This document shows positions 27,827-36,357 of a stretch of 43,514 nt of DNA, piece by piece. Source of the stretch: an uncultured Succinivibrio sp. Its GTDB lineage: Bacteria; Pseudomonadota; Gammaproteobacteria; Enterobacterales; Succinivibrionaceae. The DNA lies in NCBI GenBank assembly GCA_902785325.1, contig CACZXZ010000013.1, forward strand, positions 1 to 43,514. The letters are read 5' to 3'. Below the pieces are notes generated by a model. It made no database searches and was not told where the DNA came from. It was given only the letters and a program-made list of their open reading frames with translations. Within the stretch, counting starts at the first letter, position 1, and every line of letters begins with the position of its first letter. The translations under genes were made by a program, and so were the position numbers.

Positions 27827-27867
27827 GCTTTTCAGGCGCGTTGCGTTTTGTCGCTGTTCCTGAAAGC
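27827..27867 (-). promoter_or_regulatory. Hairpin at the start of the pyrB leader
   Basis: On the minus strand gctttcagg (27859-27867) pairs with cctgaaaagc (27827-27836) with one bulged A; the loop is 22 nt. It lies just after the predicted start of transcription and before the leader ORF. Confidence 0.4.
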
Positions 27868-27870
27868 CGT

Positions 27871-27876
27871 ATTATA
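27871..27876 (-). promoter_or_regulatory. -10 element of pyrBI
   Basis: A perfect TATAAT on the minus strand stands about 95 bases before pyrB. No good -35 hexamer is visible at 16-18 bp, so the promoter may need help or be regulated. Confidence 0.5.
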
Positions 27877-28075
27877 CTCTAATTAAGCTTAATTTAGGTA
27901 AGCAAATAAAAAAATATTACGACTAGCAAGTCTTAAAATTTAACAAAAAAAATTTTAGAAAGTATCGTCAAGCTCTTTTTTATCATAAATTATCTACAGT
28001 CTCTAAAAGAAGGTGGTATTTACTCTGTGAAATATAATCTATCTTTATCATACAGACCTGTTAGCTCTACAAAAT
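27877..28075. other. Intergenic region upstream of pyrB
   Basis: AT-rich sequence between the pyrB -10 element and the small membrane ORF. No convincing gene, tRNA or repeat is seen in it. Confidence 0.4.
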
Positions 28076-28324
28076 TTAGAAAATACGAACAATACGAATT
28101 AGGTATATGTATATAAAGTGAATAATAGCAAGCGTATAAATAAAAGGATTTATTACTAAATAGATAAATATAGTTTCTGGAGTAAAACAAGTATAAAAGT
28201 AAGTATTGTAAGGATATGGAAATCCATATCTAGCAAGTTCGTATGCCTGATAGATAAACCCTGGTATATATAGAATTAAAATGACATATAACAGCATTTT
28301 TAATGCTTTTTTGCATATCTTCAT
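28076..28324 (-). CDS. Small hypothetical membrane protein
   Basis: An 82-residue frame from ATG 28324 encodes a basic N-terminus (MKICKKALK) and two or three hydrophobic segments (about 10-27, 53-70 and a last one), rich in Tyr and Ile. A longer version from TTG 28390 has no ribosome site. No family is recognised. The ribosome site (ggcg) is weak and the region is very AT-rich, so it may be a chance frame. It lies between pyrBI and the end of the ybh operon. Confidence 0.4.
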   Translation of the reverse strand: MKICKKALKMLLYVILILYIPGFIYQAYELARYGFPYPYNTYFYTCFTPETIFIYLVINPFIYTLAIIHFIYIYLIRIVRIF

Positions 28325-28499
28325 TTTTATCGCCAAGTGAAAACTTGTATTACTTGTTATGGATTTTAGCTGATAAAGATTGTTTTTCAACTTCAGAAAA
28401 AATCAAAAAGTCTTCTCCTTGATTGGTATGTTTTCATGTTGTCACTATAAATTCAATTATTCATCTTTGACAATCAATGTGTAAATGAAGTCATCTGTC

Positions 28500-29600
28500 T
28501 TAATTCAATTTATGTCTAAATAGGTAAGTTGCAAGCGATAGCGAGATGATACTCATAATCACTAGTGGAATTTGTAAAGCTGCAATATCAATTAAAGACT
28601 TTCCTTCAAGATATAACTTCCAAATACCATTGATGCCATAGTAAGCAGGATTAGCGTATGCTACATACTTAAATAAGGCAGGCATTGCATCAACAGAGGT
28701 GATAAGACCTGAGGTTAATAATAGAATTGTAGTAAAACTAAAACCTATGATTAAAGATTGCATGGTGGTATTAGAAATAGTGGATATAGAAAGTCCCATA
28801 CCTACTAGAGCAAAAGCAAAAATTACAATTTGCATTACTACATCAAATAAACTACCACGCAGTGGAATTTCAAAATAGAAGTAGCAAATACTAATTAGAA
28901 TAAGTGATTGCACTATAGCTATGATTATAGGTGGAAGCGCTTTTCCTATAAGCAATTCAAGCGGTCTTGCAGGTGTCATCAGCATCATGTCATAAGTGCC
29001 ATCTTCTTTTTCACGAGTGACACTTAAAGCTGATAATAAGAGTACTTGAATAATTGATAGCGCAAGACACATACCTATAAGCACAGTGTATCTTGTGTAG
29101 TTGTTTTCATTAAAGAGAAATTGATAGTCAATGATTAAAGGTTTATCGCCAAAGTATTTTGTATTTAAGCCTTCAACAATCTGACTTACATAAGATAAAG
29201 CAGTGTTTGCTGAGGCGGTATTTCTTGCATCCATAACTACGTTGATTTTATGGGTATAGTCAAAATCAGCAGCAATAAAAATTCCAATCAGGCTAGTTTG
29301 TGAGTCAATGCTGTCTTGAAGACAGTCAATGGAAGAACATTGTTTATCAAGTTCAAATCTTTGAGTATTCAAAAGTGTATGCTCAAATTCATAGCTTAAC
29401 TTACTGTTTGATTGAGTAAGAATAGAGTATGGGATATGCTCAAGATGGAAGGATGCTCCATAGCCAAAAATCACGCACTGTACCACGATAGGAGCAATGA
29501 GAATGATCCTAGATTTTGGATCTTTTAAAATGGTTAGAATTTCCTTTTTAACTAAAGCTAAAATTCTAAAAAAGGAATTTACTATTTGCTCTACTATCAT
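28500..29600 (-). CDS. ybhR: ABC-2 type permease YbhR-like
   Basis: The protein is 366 residues. One N-terminal membrane helix precedes a large extracytoplasmic domain (about 50-170), followed by five helices, the usual ABC-2 efflux permease plan. The stretch TREKEDGTYDMMLMTPARPLELLIGKA is the conserved cytoplasmic loop. It is the last gene of the cecR-ybhGFSR order known from E. coli, and its ATG overlaps the ybhS stop by four bases. It forms the membrane channel with YbhS, driven by YbhF. Exported compounds are not certain. Confidence 0.88.
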   Translation of the reverse strand: MIVEQIVNSFFRILALVKKEILTILKDPKSRIILIAPIVVQCVIFGYGASFHLEHIPYSILTQSNSKLSYEFEHTLLNTQRFELDKQCSSIDCLQDSIDSQTSLIGIFIAADFDYTHKINVVMDARNTASANTALSYVSQIVEGLNTKYFGDKPLIIDYQFLFNENNYTRYTVLIGMCLALSIIQVLLLSALSVTREKEDGTYDMMLMTPARPLELLIGKALPPIIIAIVQSLILISICYFYFEIPLRGSLFDVVMQIVIFAFALVGMGLSISTISNTTMQSLIIGFSFTTILLLTSGLITSVDAMPALFKYVAYANPAYYGINGIWKLYLEGKSLIDIAALQIPLVIMSIISLSLATYLFRHKLN

Positions 29601-30700
29601 TTTCTAAGATCCTTCTTAACTTGTTTTACAGCTAAGCTAAAAAATCCTACAGTAAATAGAATTTGCAAACCTAGATTAAAAATTACGTAGGCATATTGAC
29701 CACCTGAGAGCATGCAAATTCTCATAGCTTTAATTTCATAAGTAGAAGGTAGTATTTGACCTATGAGCCTAATAAAAAACTCTACTGCGCGTAAATCAAA
29801 GATAAGACCAGATAACATTACGGTTGGTAAAAATCCAATAATGACTGCCATTTGAACACAAATAAACTGGGATTTTAATTTGGCGGAAATTAAAGAGCCT
29901 AAGCACAACATTTCTAAAGCATAGACACCTAAACTTATGATTAAGATTAGGATATTTCCTCTTATAGGAATGTCATAAATTAGTTGTCCTAAAATGAGGA
30001 TAACAGCCATGGACCATAAAGCTAACAGGTAGTAGACAATAATTTTAGCTAGCACTACACAAAAAGCACTAGCTTTAGTGGTGATTAGAGTTTCAATAGT
30101 TTGTCTGTCATATTCTCTGGCAATTAAAAAACTTCCCATAAAGATACACATTAAGGTCATGATACTTACATATTGACCAGGCATGATAAACCACACTGAT
30201 TGATTAGATTCGTTAAACCAGTTTCTAGCTTCAATTTGAAGATAGGGCAGATCTTTAGTATCAATAAGTTTGTTTAAGGCAAGGTTTAAAGTATTACTAA
30301 TGTAGGAGTAGCTTAAGGAGGCAAGTTGAGCTTGAGCTCCATTAACATAGATCATGATTTTTGCTGTTTTATTATCAAGCTCGTTACTTAAATTTTTTGG
30401 AAGATACAGTAAAGCTACAACATCACCGTCGTTAAGGAGTTTTTGTGCACTGTCAAAATCATAAGTTTGAGTTACTTCATAATAGTCAGAGCCTACAAAT
30501 TCATTGACAATAGTTCGCTCAACTTTTGAGGTGTTATAAGAGCAAATAGCAATTTTTACAGGCTTAATATCCATTCTGATAGCAGAGCCATAAATAATTA
30601 CTAACATCACAGGTAACACAAAGGCTAAGACAAACATGGATTTGTCTTTTAAAAGCTGTAAATACTCCTTTTTAATTAAGATCCACAAGTAATCAAGCAT
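29597..30700 (-). CDS. ybhS: ABC-2 type permease YbhS-like
   Basis: The protein is 367 residues and similar in plan to YbhR: helix 1 at about 22-40, an extracytoplasmic domain to about 165, then five helices with the conserved loop AREYDRQTIETLITTKAS. AGGAGG lies seven bases before the ATG, inside the end of ybhF, so translation is coupled. It pairs with YbhR as the heterodimeric membrane part of the exporter. Confidence 0.88.
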   Translation of the reverse strand: MLDYLWILIKKEYLQLLKDKSMFVLAFVLPVMLVIIYGSAIRMDIKPVKIAICSYNTSKVERTIVNEFVGSDYYEVTQTYDFDSAQKLLNDGDVVALLYLPKNLSNELDNKTAKIMIYVNGAQAQLASLSYSYISNTLNLALNKLIDTKDLPYLQIEARNWFNESNQSVWFIMPGQYVSIMTLMCIFMGSFLIAREYDRQTIETLITTKASAFCVVLAKIIVYYLLALWSMAVILILGQLIYDIPIRGNILILIISLGVYALEMLCLGSLISAKLKSQFICVQMAVIIGFLPTVMLSGLIFDLRAVEFFIRLIGQILPSTYEIKAMRICMLSGGQYAYVIFNLGLQILFTVGFFSLAVKQVKKDLRK

Positions 30701-32489
30701 GCTCTGCCTCCTGATTTCTTGAGTCTAAAATCAAAGACACAAATTTCTCTTGAATGCTGATGCGCTTATTGTCCTTTCTACAAATAGTATTAGGCGAGCC
30801 TAGTACTAGAATTTTGCCTTGATCTTGAATTAAGAAATTGTCGCAATACTCAGCTTCTTCCATAAAGTGGGTGGTAACCACCACACATGTCCCTGTTGTA
30901 GCAAGCTTATTGATTAAATACCAAAAATTACGTCTTGCTAAAGGATCCGCACCTGAGGTTGCCTCATCTAAAAAGAGAATTTTAGGTTTATGAATTAAAG
31001 CACAAGCCATCGACAGTTGACGTTGAATACCAAAAGGTAAAGTTTCACTGTTGATATTTTTAAAATCTTCTAAGTTAAATTCTGATAACAGCTCTTTTAT
31101 ACGCTCTTTTAAAGCTTTAGGTTTTAATCCATAACTTAACCCAAAGTACTCAAGATTCTGATAAACACTAAGTTTTCTGTATAAGGAGAACTTTTGCGAG
31201 ACATAGCCAATAGTAGCTCTAGCATCATGTTTTGCTTTTGCTAAATCAAAACCATTGATAGTAACTTGTCCAGAGGTTGGTTTACTTAGAGCGCAGATCA
31301 TTCTAAAGGTAGTAGTTTTACCTGCTCCATTAGGTCCTAAAAGACCAAAGATTTCACCTATGTGAACTTTAAAAGAGCTATCATCTACCGCCACAAAATT
31401 GCCAAAACACTTTTTGATATTGCGTGCAATTACAATTTCAGACCTCTGATTATTTAAAGTAGAGCATGCAGTATCAGAGCTGTTGCTTTTCTTAATAGCG
31501 GTGCTCTTACTTTGAATCTTTAATTGCTCGGTTAAGGCATTGTGGATATAGACATCCTCAAGGATTGGTCCTCTTGTATTAAGTTTAAAAGTATCATTAA
31601 AATGCTTTTGTAAATACAGTTTTAACTCTTCAAGAGAGCAGCCTTTAGTGGTTAAGATATCAATACGACCTAAGCGCGGACAGATATCTAAAATAGGAGA
31701 ATTAGCATCATCTCTAAAAGTTAACTGTAAGGCTTTCTTTAATGCTTGTTGATAATTGTCTTTGGTGTCTTCTAAACTGTAGGTTTGGTGCGGTAGCTTA
31801 TTAAGTAAGCTCTCTTTACTTCCTTGCAACAACAGCTTACCGTCATTTAGCATTAACACCAAATCACAAAAGTCAGCTTCTTCAAGATAAGCTGTTGAAA
31901 AGATACAGTAGCCTTGAACTTCTTTTAAGTAACTTAGGATTATATTCCAAAGCTCATTGCGAGATACGGGATCAACACCTACCGTAGGCTCATCTAAGAT
32001 AAGGATTTTTGGTCTTGCAGCAATGGTACAGCACAAAGCTAATTTCTGCTTCATACCACCAGATAGAGCACCTGCCTCTCTATCTTTAAAATTGATTAAA
32101 TTAACGGAAGTAAGAAGTTTTGTAAGATAGTCACTACTTTCTTTTAACTTTAAGCCTCTAAGTCCTGATAGGATAGTCAAATTGTCCCATACCGTAAGCT
32201 CTTCGTATAAACCTAAAGTTTGCGACATGTAGCCTACATCTTTAGAGAACTTGGCATTAGCCATATCAGGCTTAGTACCATTTAGCAGAACCTGCCCTTT
32301 ATCAAAAGGTAATACTCCTGCAAGGATTTTAAGCAAAGTGGATTTACCAGCACCGTCAGGTCCTGTAAGACAAATTAAGTGACAATCACTTTCAATAGCT
32401 AAATTAAAGTTATCAAACACTAAAAGCTGTTTACGCTTTTGAGTTTGATAACTTTTACAAAGTGCTGATATCTCAATAATCTTAGCCAT
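30693..32489 (-). CDS. ybhF: ABC transporter ATPase with two nucleotide-binding domains, YbhF-like
   Basis: The protein is 598 residues and contains two fused ATPase domains. Domain 1 has Walker A GPDGAGKST at 43-51, signature LSGGMKQKL and Walker B ILILDEPTVGVD. Domain 2 has Walker A GPNGAGKTT near 384, Walker B ILFLDEATSGAD and a degenerate signature LPFGIQRQL in place of LSGGQ, as E. coli YbhF also shows. A linker of about 100 residues joins them. It powers the YbhS/YbhR pair. It follows the ybhG gene by about 54 bases, and its end overlaps ybhS. Confidence 0.93.
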   Translation of the reverse strand: MAKIIEISALCKSYQTQKRKQLLVFDNFNLAIESDCHLICLTGPDGAGKSTLLKILAGVLPFDKGQVLLNGTKPDMANAKFSKDVGYMSQTLGLYEELTVWDNLTILSGLRGLKLKESSDYLTKLLTSVNLINFKDREAGALSGGMKQKLALCCTIAARPKILILDEPTVGVDPVSRNELWNIILSYLKEVQGYCIFSTAYLEEADFCDLVLMLNDGKLLLQGSKESLLNKLPHQTYSLEDTKDNYQQALKKALQLTFRDDANSPILDICPRLGRIDILTTKGCSLEELKLYLQKHFNDTFKLNTRGPILEDVYIHNALTEQLKIQSKSTAIKKSNSSDTACSTLNNQRSEIVIARNIKKCFGNFVAVDDSSFKVHIGEIFGLLGPNGAGKTTTFRMICALSKPTSGQVTINGFDLAKAKHDARATIGYVSQKFSLYRKLSVYQNLEYFGLSYGLKPKALKERIKELLSEFNLEDFKNINSETLPFGIQRQLSMACALIHKPKILFLDEATSGADPLARRNFWYLINKLATTGTCVVVTTHFMEEAEYCDNFLIQDQGKILVLGSPNTICRKDNKRISIQEKFVSLILDSRNQEAEHA

Positions 32490-32543
32490 AGCAAACTTTA
32501 CTTTAAAGGTACTAACTGAAAGTAAACAAATTAAGCTTAAAGC

Positions 32544-33521
32544 TTATTTATCATTAAAGATAACCGATACAGGTTGACCTAAACGTAAGAGGTTGTCAGG
32601 ATCTTCAACATCAACTCTTACCTCATATACTAAAGATGCTCTAAGCTCTTCAGTTTGAACTGTCTTAGGAGTAAACATGGCTGTATCACTTATGTAAGCA
32701 ACAGTACCTTCAATAGTCTGTCCTAAGGAGTTATCAACAGTTGCTGTTTTACCAACCTTGATGTTTTCAAGTTGCACTTGGGTGGCATAAACTCTAATGC
32801 GTTTTTTATCTAACATTGATAACTCAAAGACGGTAGAGGTAGGGGAGGCCATATCACCAACTTCGTTTTTACGAGTTCTTATCACACCATTGAAGGGTGC
32901 TTTGATAACACTTTGGGTGTTCTTTTGATATAAAAGATATTCTCTGTTAGCTATGCAACCGTCAAACTCAGCTTTAGCTTTAACTATATCCTCCACGCGA
33001 TTACCTTTAGTAAGTTTTGATAACACGGCTTTTGCTTCTTCAAGTTGGCCTTTTGCTTGTTTCATAGAGAAGTAGGCATCGTCTCGCTGTTGTTTTGAAA
33101 CAGAGTGAGATTTTAAAAGGTTCTCATATCTGTCATACGTTCTTGAAGCTAACTCAAATTTATTCTCTAAAGCTGTGACATTTGCTTTAGCTTGGTTGAT
33201 TTCTTCAACTCTAAAGCCTTCGGTGATTTCATCTAAATTTGCTTTAGCTTTAAGACATTGCTGTTCTTGAATATTGATTTGATGATCTAAGGCTCTAGTA
33301 TCAAGTCTTGCAAGGACTTTGCCTTTGGTAACTTTATCTCCCTCATCCACGTAAAGATCTTGAATTTTTCCTGAGCGTTCAAAAGACAAGCTAGCTTGTC
33401 TGATATCCACAAGTCCATGGACTTTGTTGATATCACCTTGCCCTTGATAGGTTTTAAAAAGAGCAATAATCAAAACAATTAATGTAATGGTAACAGCTAT
33501 TATCAAATGTTTCTTATTCAT
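32544..33521 (-). CDS. ybhG: HlyD-type membrane fusion protein YbhG-like
   Basis: The protein is 325 residues from ATG 33521, chosen for GGAG six bases upstream; a TTG start at 33557 would overlap the regulator gene. A membrane anchor at about 7-24 is followed by a biotinyl-lipoyl half (VHGLVDIRQASLSFERSGKI), a long coiled-coil hairpin (about 75-175) and a beta-barrel domain with GDMASPTSTVFEL. It bridges the exporter to an outer-membrane channel in the periplasm. No TolC gene is in the window. Confidence 0.92.
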   Translation of the reverse strand: MNKKHLIIAVTITLIVLIIALFKTYQGQGDINKVHGLVDIRQASLSFERSGKIQDLYVDEGDKVTKGKVLARLDTRALDHQINIQEQQCLKAKANLDEITEGFRVEEINQAKANVTALENKFELASRTYDRYENLLKSHSVSKQQRDDAYFSMKQAKGQLEEAKAVLSKLTKGNRVEDIVKAKAEFDGCIANREYLLYQKNTQSVIKAPFNGVIRTRKNEVGDMASPTSTVFELSMLDKKRIRVYATQVQLENIKVGKTATVDNSLGQTIEGTVAYISDTAMFTPKTVQTEELRASLVYEVRVDVEDPDNLLRLGQPVSVIFNDK

Positions 33522-33537
33522 GATTAAGCTCCATTTT

Positions 33538-34131
33538 TTAAAGTTTGTTAGACTCAATTTGCTCTTTGAGTAGTTTAATAAACAAAGAGAAATTCATCAT
33601 CGGATCTTGCTCTTTAAAACAGGTAGAGGTGTAGTTGGTGGTAAAGAAAACAGAGTAGATAATCGTAAAGTAGAACTGACTTGTAGCTTCAGTCAATTTA
33701 AGTCTTGAGCCAATTTCTTGCCAAAGGACTTTTAAATTACTAAAGACCTCGTGTTTCCAGAGATTTGCTATATTCTCATCATGCACCGCTTGAGCTGCAA
33801 TAGTCACAATAAATTGCTTTAAGTTTTGCTCTTTTGAGATCTGCTCAAGTCTTGATAAGATTTCAATTAAAGCTTCTTTTTGATTTTGGTACTTATCAAA
33901 ATCCATCTTCAAAAACAGCTCTTTGTTTTGACCAAATTGATAGTTAATACAAGCTTTTAACAATTCAAATTTGTCTTTAAAGTATAGATAAATTGTAGAG
34001 CGCGCAATCCCCATCTTATCAGCAATATCCTTAAAGGTGGTTTTCTCATAACCTAAGGCTACAAATACGCTGATAGCACTTTCTACAATGGCGTTTAGCT
34101 TTTCTTGTTTTTGCTCTTTAGTGATCTTCAT
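33538..34131 (-). CDS. cecR: TetR-family repressor, CecR-like
   Basis: The protein is 197 residues. The N-terminal helix-turn-helix is at about 32-56 (TTFKDIADKMGIARSTIYLYF), and the C-terminal ligand domain is variable. In E. coli, CecR represses ybhGFSR and affects drug sensitivity; the same gene order here supports the name, though the protein itself is only moderately telling. Two palindromes with the form TGACA-N4-TGTCA overlap its promoter, the expected layout for self-repression. Confidence 0.85.
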   Translation of the reverse strand: MKITKEQKQEKLNAIVESAISVFVALGYEKTTFKDIADKMGIARSTIYLYFKDKFELLKACINYQFGQNKELFLKMDFDKYQNQKEALIEILSRLEQISKEQNLKQFIVTIAAQAVHDENIANLWKHEVFSNLKVLWQEIGSRLKLTEATSQFYFTIIYSVFFTTNYTSTCFKEQDPMMNFSLFIKLLKEQIESNKL

Positions 34132-34147
34132 AAATACGACCTAATGC

Positions 34148-34196
34148 TGACACCTTTGTCATTATTAAGTATAGTGTATAAATGACACTTGTGTCA
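34148..34196 (-). promoter_or_regulatory. Two TetR-type operators around the cecR-ybhGFSR promoter
   Basis: TGACA-CCTT-TGTCA (34148-34161) and TGACA-CTTG-TGTCA (34183-34196) are identical palindromes apart from the four middle bases. Their centres are 35 bp apart. One overlaps the -35 and the other lies just after the expected start of transcription. CecR is the obvious binder. Confidence 0.75.
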
Positions 34197-34197
34197 G
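34168..34197 (-). promoter_or_regulatory. cecR-ybhGFSR promoter
   Basis: On the minus strand CTGACA (34192-34197) and TATACT (34168-34173) are 18 bp apart, close to the sigma-70 consensus. Confidence 0.7.
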
Positions 34198-34306
34198 AAT
34201 AAAATAAAAATTTTCAAGAAAAGTAAGAAATATTGATAAATCAATTAGTTACTAAAAGTAGTAAATCGACATACTTCAAATAATTTAATTATTTTTGCAT
34301 AAACTC

Positions 34307-34335
34307 TTTACAAGGTAGGCTCTTTTGTAGATAAT
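34307..34335 (+). promoter_or_regulatory. Promoter of tRNA-Trp
   Basis: TTTACA (34307-34312) and GATAAT (34330-34335) are separated by 17 bp; the tRNA starts 16 bases later. Confidence 0.65.
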
Positions 34336-34351
34336 AGCACGGCAATTCTGC

Positions 34352-34427
34352 AGGGGCATAGTTCTAATGGTAGAACAGCGGTCTCCAAAACCGACGGTTG
34401 TGAGTTCGAGTCTTACTGCCCCTGCCA
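34352..34427 (+). tRNA. tRNA-Trp (anticodon CCA)
   Basis: A 76-nt cloverleaf with encoded CCA: acceptor AGGGGCA/TGCCCCT, discriminator G, anticodon stem CGGT/ACCG with loop CTCCAAA, and T loop TTCGAGT. It closely matches E. coli tRNA-Trp. Confidence 0.95.
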
Positions 34428-34822
34428 AAATCATCCAAAACACTCCACAAAAGACAACCTCGACACTGTTCATAACTGTTCATTTTTGTTAAAAAATGTT
34501 CTGATTTTATTGTTGAAATTCAAGTAATTACAATCAATTTAAGTGGTAAAATTTAATTATTAAACACTAGTGAACAAAGTGAATAAATAAGCACAGTGAA
34601 TTAGATTACCCCTTAAAATAGGGGTATAGAAAAAGACAAAAAAAGGGGGACATTATTTAGTTAACAGATTTGAGGATTAATGTGCCCAAAAAATCGAAAT
34701 TTTTGGACGTAAAAAAATAACGTGTCCAAAATTTTGAAAAAATTGGACACGAGAAGTCTAAAAATTTGCTAAAACCTGTGTAATATTTATATCAAGAGTT
34801 TCTTGAAAACTAGTTCTCATCT
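34428..34822. other. Gene-free stretch with several palindromes
   Basis: No coding region is seen. It holds a tandem 10-bp repeat, actgttcata/actgttcatt (34465-34484); an AT hairpin cattttt/aaaaatg after the tRNA; a 7-bp stem tacccct/aggggta (34607-34626); and two related palindromes with the core CCAAAA...TTTTGG (34682-34710 and 34721-34751). The last is probably a terminator for the minus-strand gene. Confidence 0.55.
34711..34751 (-). terminator. Terminator of the AlbA_2 gene
   Basis: cgtgtccaa (34721-34729) and ttggacacg (34743-34751) form a 9-bp perfect stem; on the minus strand it is followed by TTATTTTTTT. It lies 72 bases past the stop. Confidence 0.65.
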
Positions 34823-36076
34823 CTAGTTGCAAAAGTACTTCGTTCCTCTTCCTGTACCTGTTTTCTTGATATAGCCTTTATCAACTAAGCTATTAAGATT
34901 TCGTATTGTTTTATCCTTGGTAAATTTGGACATCTTAGAAATTTGACTAGATGATAGTAGCTGCTGATGGCACATAAGATCCAAAATAACTTGCTCATTT
35001 TTTGTAGCTAAAGTCTTTTGAGTTAAGGTTGGTAGTACTATTTTTATCGAGTTTTCAAAAACTGTAAACTCAGGCTTAACCAAGCTGTCTTTGTAGCTAT
35101 TGTTAATTCTTCTAGTGCTAAAACCAAAGTTCTCAATTAGCTTTAAACGAAAAAACACATTTGCCACTGTAGGATTACATATTGAGTTCATCTTTCCTAT
35201 GGTATTGCAACCTTCAGTCGAGCTATAAGATAGTGACGAAGGATAGGTAATTTCAACTTTATCGTCAAACATAGCTATTTTAATATGAGAGTTAATATCC
35301 CAAGTTCTATGGACTAAAGCGTTAGCAACTGCTTCTCTGAAAGCTACCTCAGGAATTAAATCAACAGTTTTACGTTCAAAGGATTCAATGACATCATACT
35401 GGTAGTATTTCTTGAATAGCTCAACAGTATTGTCGTACTGCTTGAGAATACACATATTGCTGTGAGTTTCTCTGTCTTTGATGATGTTAATCGACTCTCC
35501 AAATCTTGCGATATCAATTCCTGGAAATTGGTTGTGGTCGGCAAAAAGCGCAGCTGCATTATTAAAAACTCTATTTTTAGTAAAAAAACCTAAAGTTCTT
35601 AAAACAGTTTCATCACTGCCTGGCACCTCTAATTTCTCTAACATTTTTTGATTTAGATAAGAAAACTCTAGATCTTGTTTTGAAGATTCAATTTCCTCAA
35701 ATAATAGGTTAGATCCTTCTAGAACTAGCCTTTTTAACTCAAAAGTGTCAACTTCAATGCTAGCTGTATCAGAACGTCTGTAGGCTTTACCTTTGTACAA
35801 ATAAGGTTTGTTATCACCCTCAAGCACTTCAAGAGTGACTACCTTATTTTTATGTGTAATTGAAAGCTTAAAATTTGGTTTAGGCACAATAGTATCGTTA
35901 ATGAGATTTTCAATATCAAGACAGGTTTTAACAGGATCATCAAGTCCTAAAACATTTCCATTGTCATCAATACCAAAAAGGATTGTACCTGATCCAAAGT
36001 TTGCAAAAGCACTAACTGTTTTTAAAAAGCTATTTGAAACTTGAGATTTAAATTATAAATTTCGACTTTCTCTCAT
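34823..36076 (-). pseudogene. AlbA_2/Schlafen-type ATP-binding transcriptional regulator, stop at codon 8
   Basis: The full frame is 418 codons from ATG 36076, seven bases after AAGGAT, to the stop at 34823. It reads MRESRNL, then TAA (36053-36055), then FKSQVSNSF and the AlbA_2 core KTVSAFANFGSGTILFGIDD. Relatives have LEFK at this point, so a GAA to TAA change explains the break. The rest is intact: AlbA_2 domain, a HATPase_c_4-like region with AFREAVANALVHR, and a C-terminal winged helix with a GRGTKYF end. The next in-frame start is GTG 35887, which would remove about half of the AlbA_2 domain. The related proteins are RecG-like regulators of unknown target. Either it is a recent pseudogene, or the stop is read through. 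Confidence 0.75.
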
Positions 36077-36124
36077 AATCAATATCCTTCATACGTTACA
36101 TTGATTATAGTTACTGATATGGGG

Positions 36125-36154
36125 AAATCAAACAATAAAATCTACGTTTGATTT
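36125..36154. repeat. 9-bp perfect inverted repeat upstream of the AlbA_2 gene
   Basis: aaatcaaac (36125-36133) and gtttgattt (36146-36154) flank 12 bases. It lies 49 bases upstream of the broken regulator's start, where its promoter would be, and could be an operator for it. Confidence 0.45.
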
Positions 36155-36302
36155 ATAAGACATTGAAATAATATTTGACTTAAATTTAACCGATTTTATT
36201 TCGTACAAATATAGATGTGTACGCAACTATATTGAGTGTAGAGTTGCAAGAATGATGTCTTTTTTGTGCAAAAATTTTCATCACCTCGTAGGTATTAAAT
36301 TT

Positions 36303-36311
36303 TGCTAGAAT
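36303..36311 (+). promoter_or_regulatory. Possible extended -10 promoter of araJ
   Basis: TGC followed by TAGAAT (36306-36311) forms an extended -10 about 46 bases before the ATG. No clear -35 is seen. Confidence 0.35.
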
Positions 36312-36357
36312 TCATACACCTTAAACCTTTATGAATTACTGAATAAGAAGATCAAAA

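Noticed and set aside
34285-34473. Minus-strand ORF over tRNA-Trp
   Set aside because: It covers a complete tRNA gene and has no protein-like features; chance frame.
35808-36044. Plus-strand ORF antisense to the AlbA_2 gene
   Set aside because: It is the complement of the conserved AlbA_2 coding region, which has clear family motifs on the minus strand.
36053-36092. Frameshift from an ATG at 36092 as the cause of the AlbA_2 break
   Set aside because: The ATG at 36076 is already in the correct frame and has a proper ribosome site, so a single stop codon explains the break without an indel.
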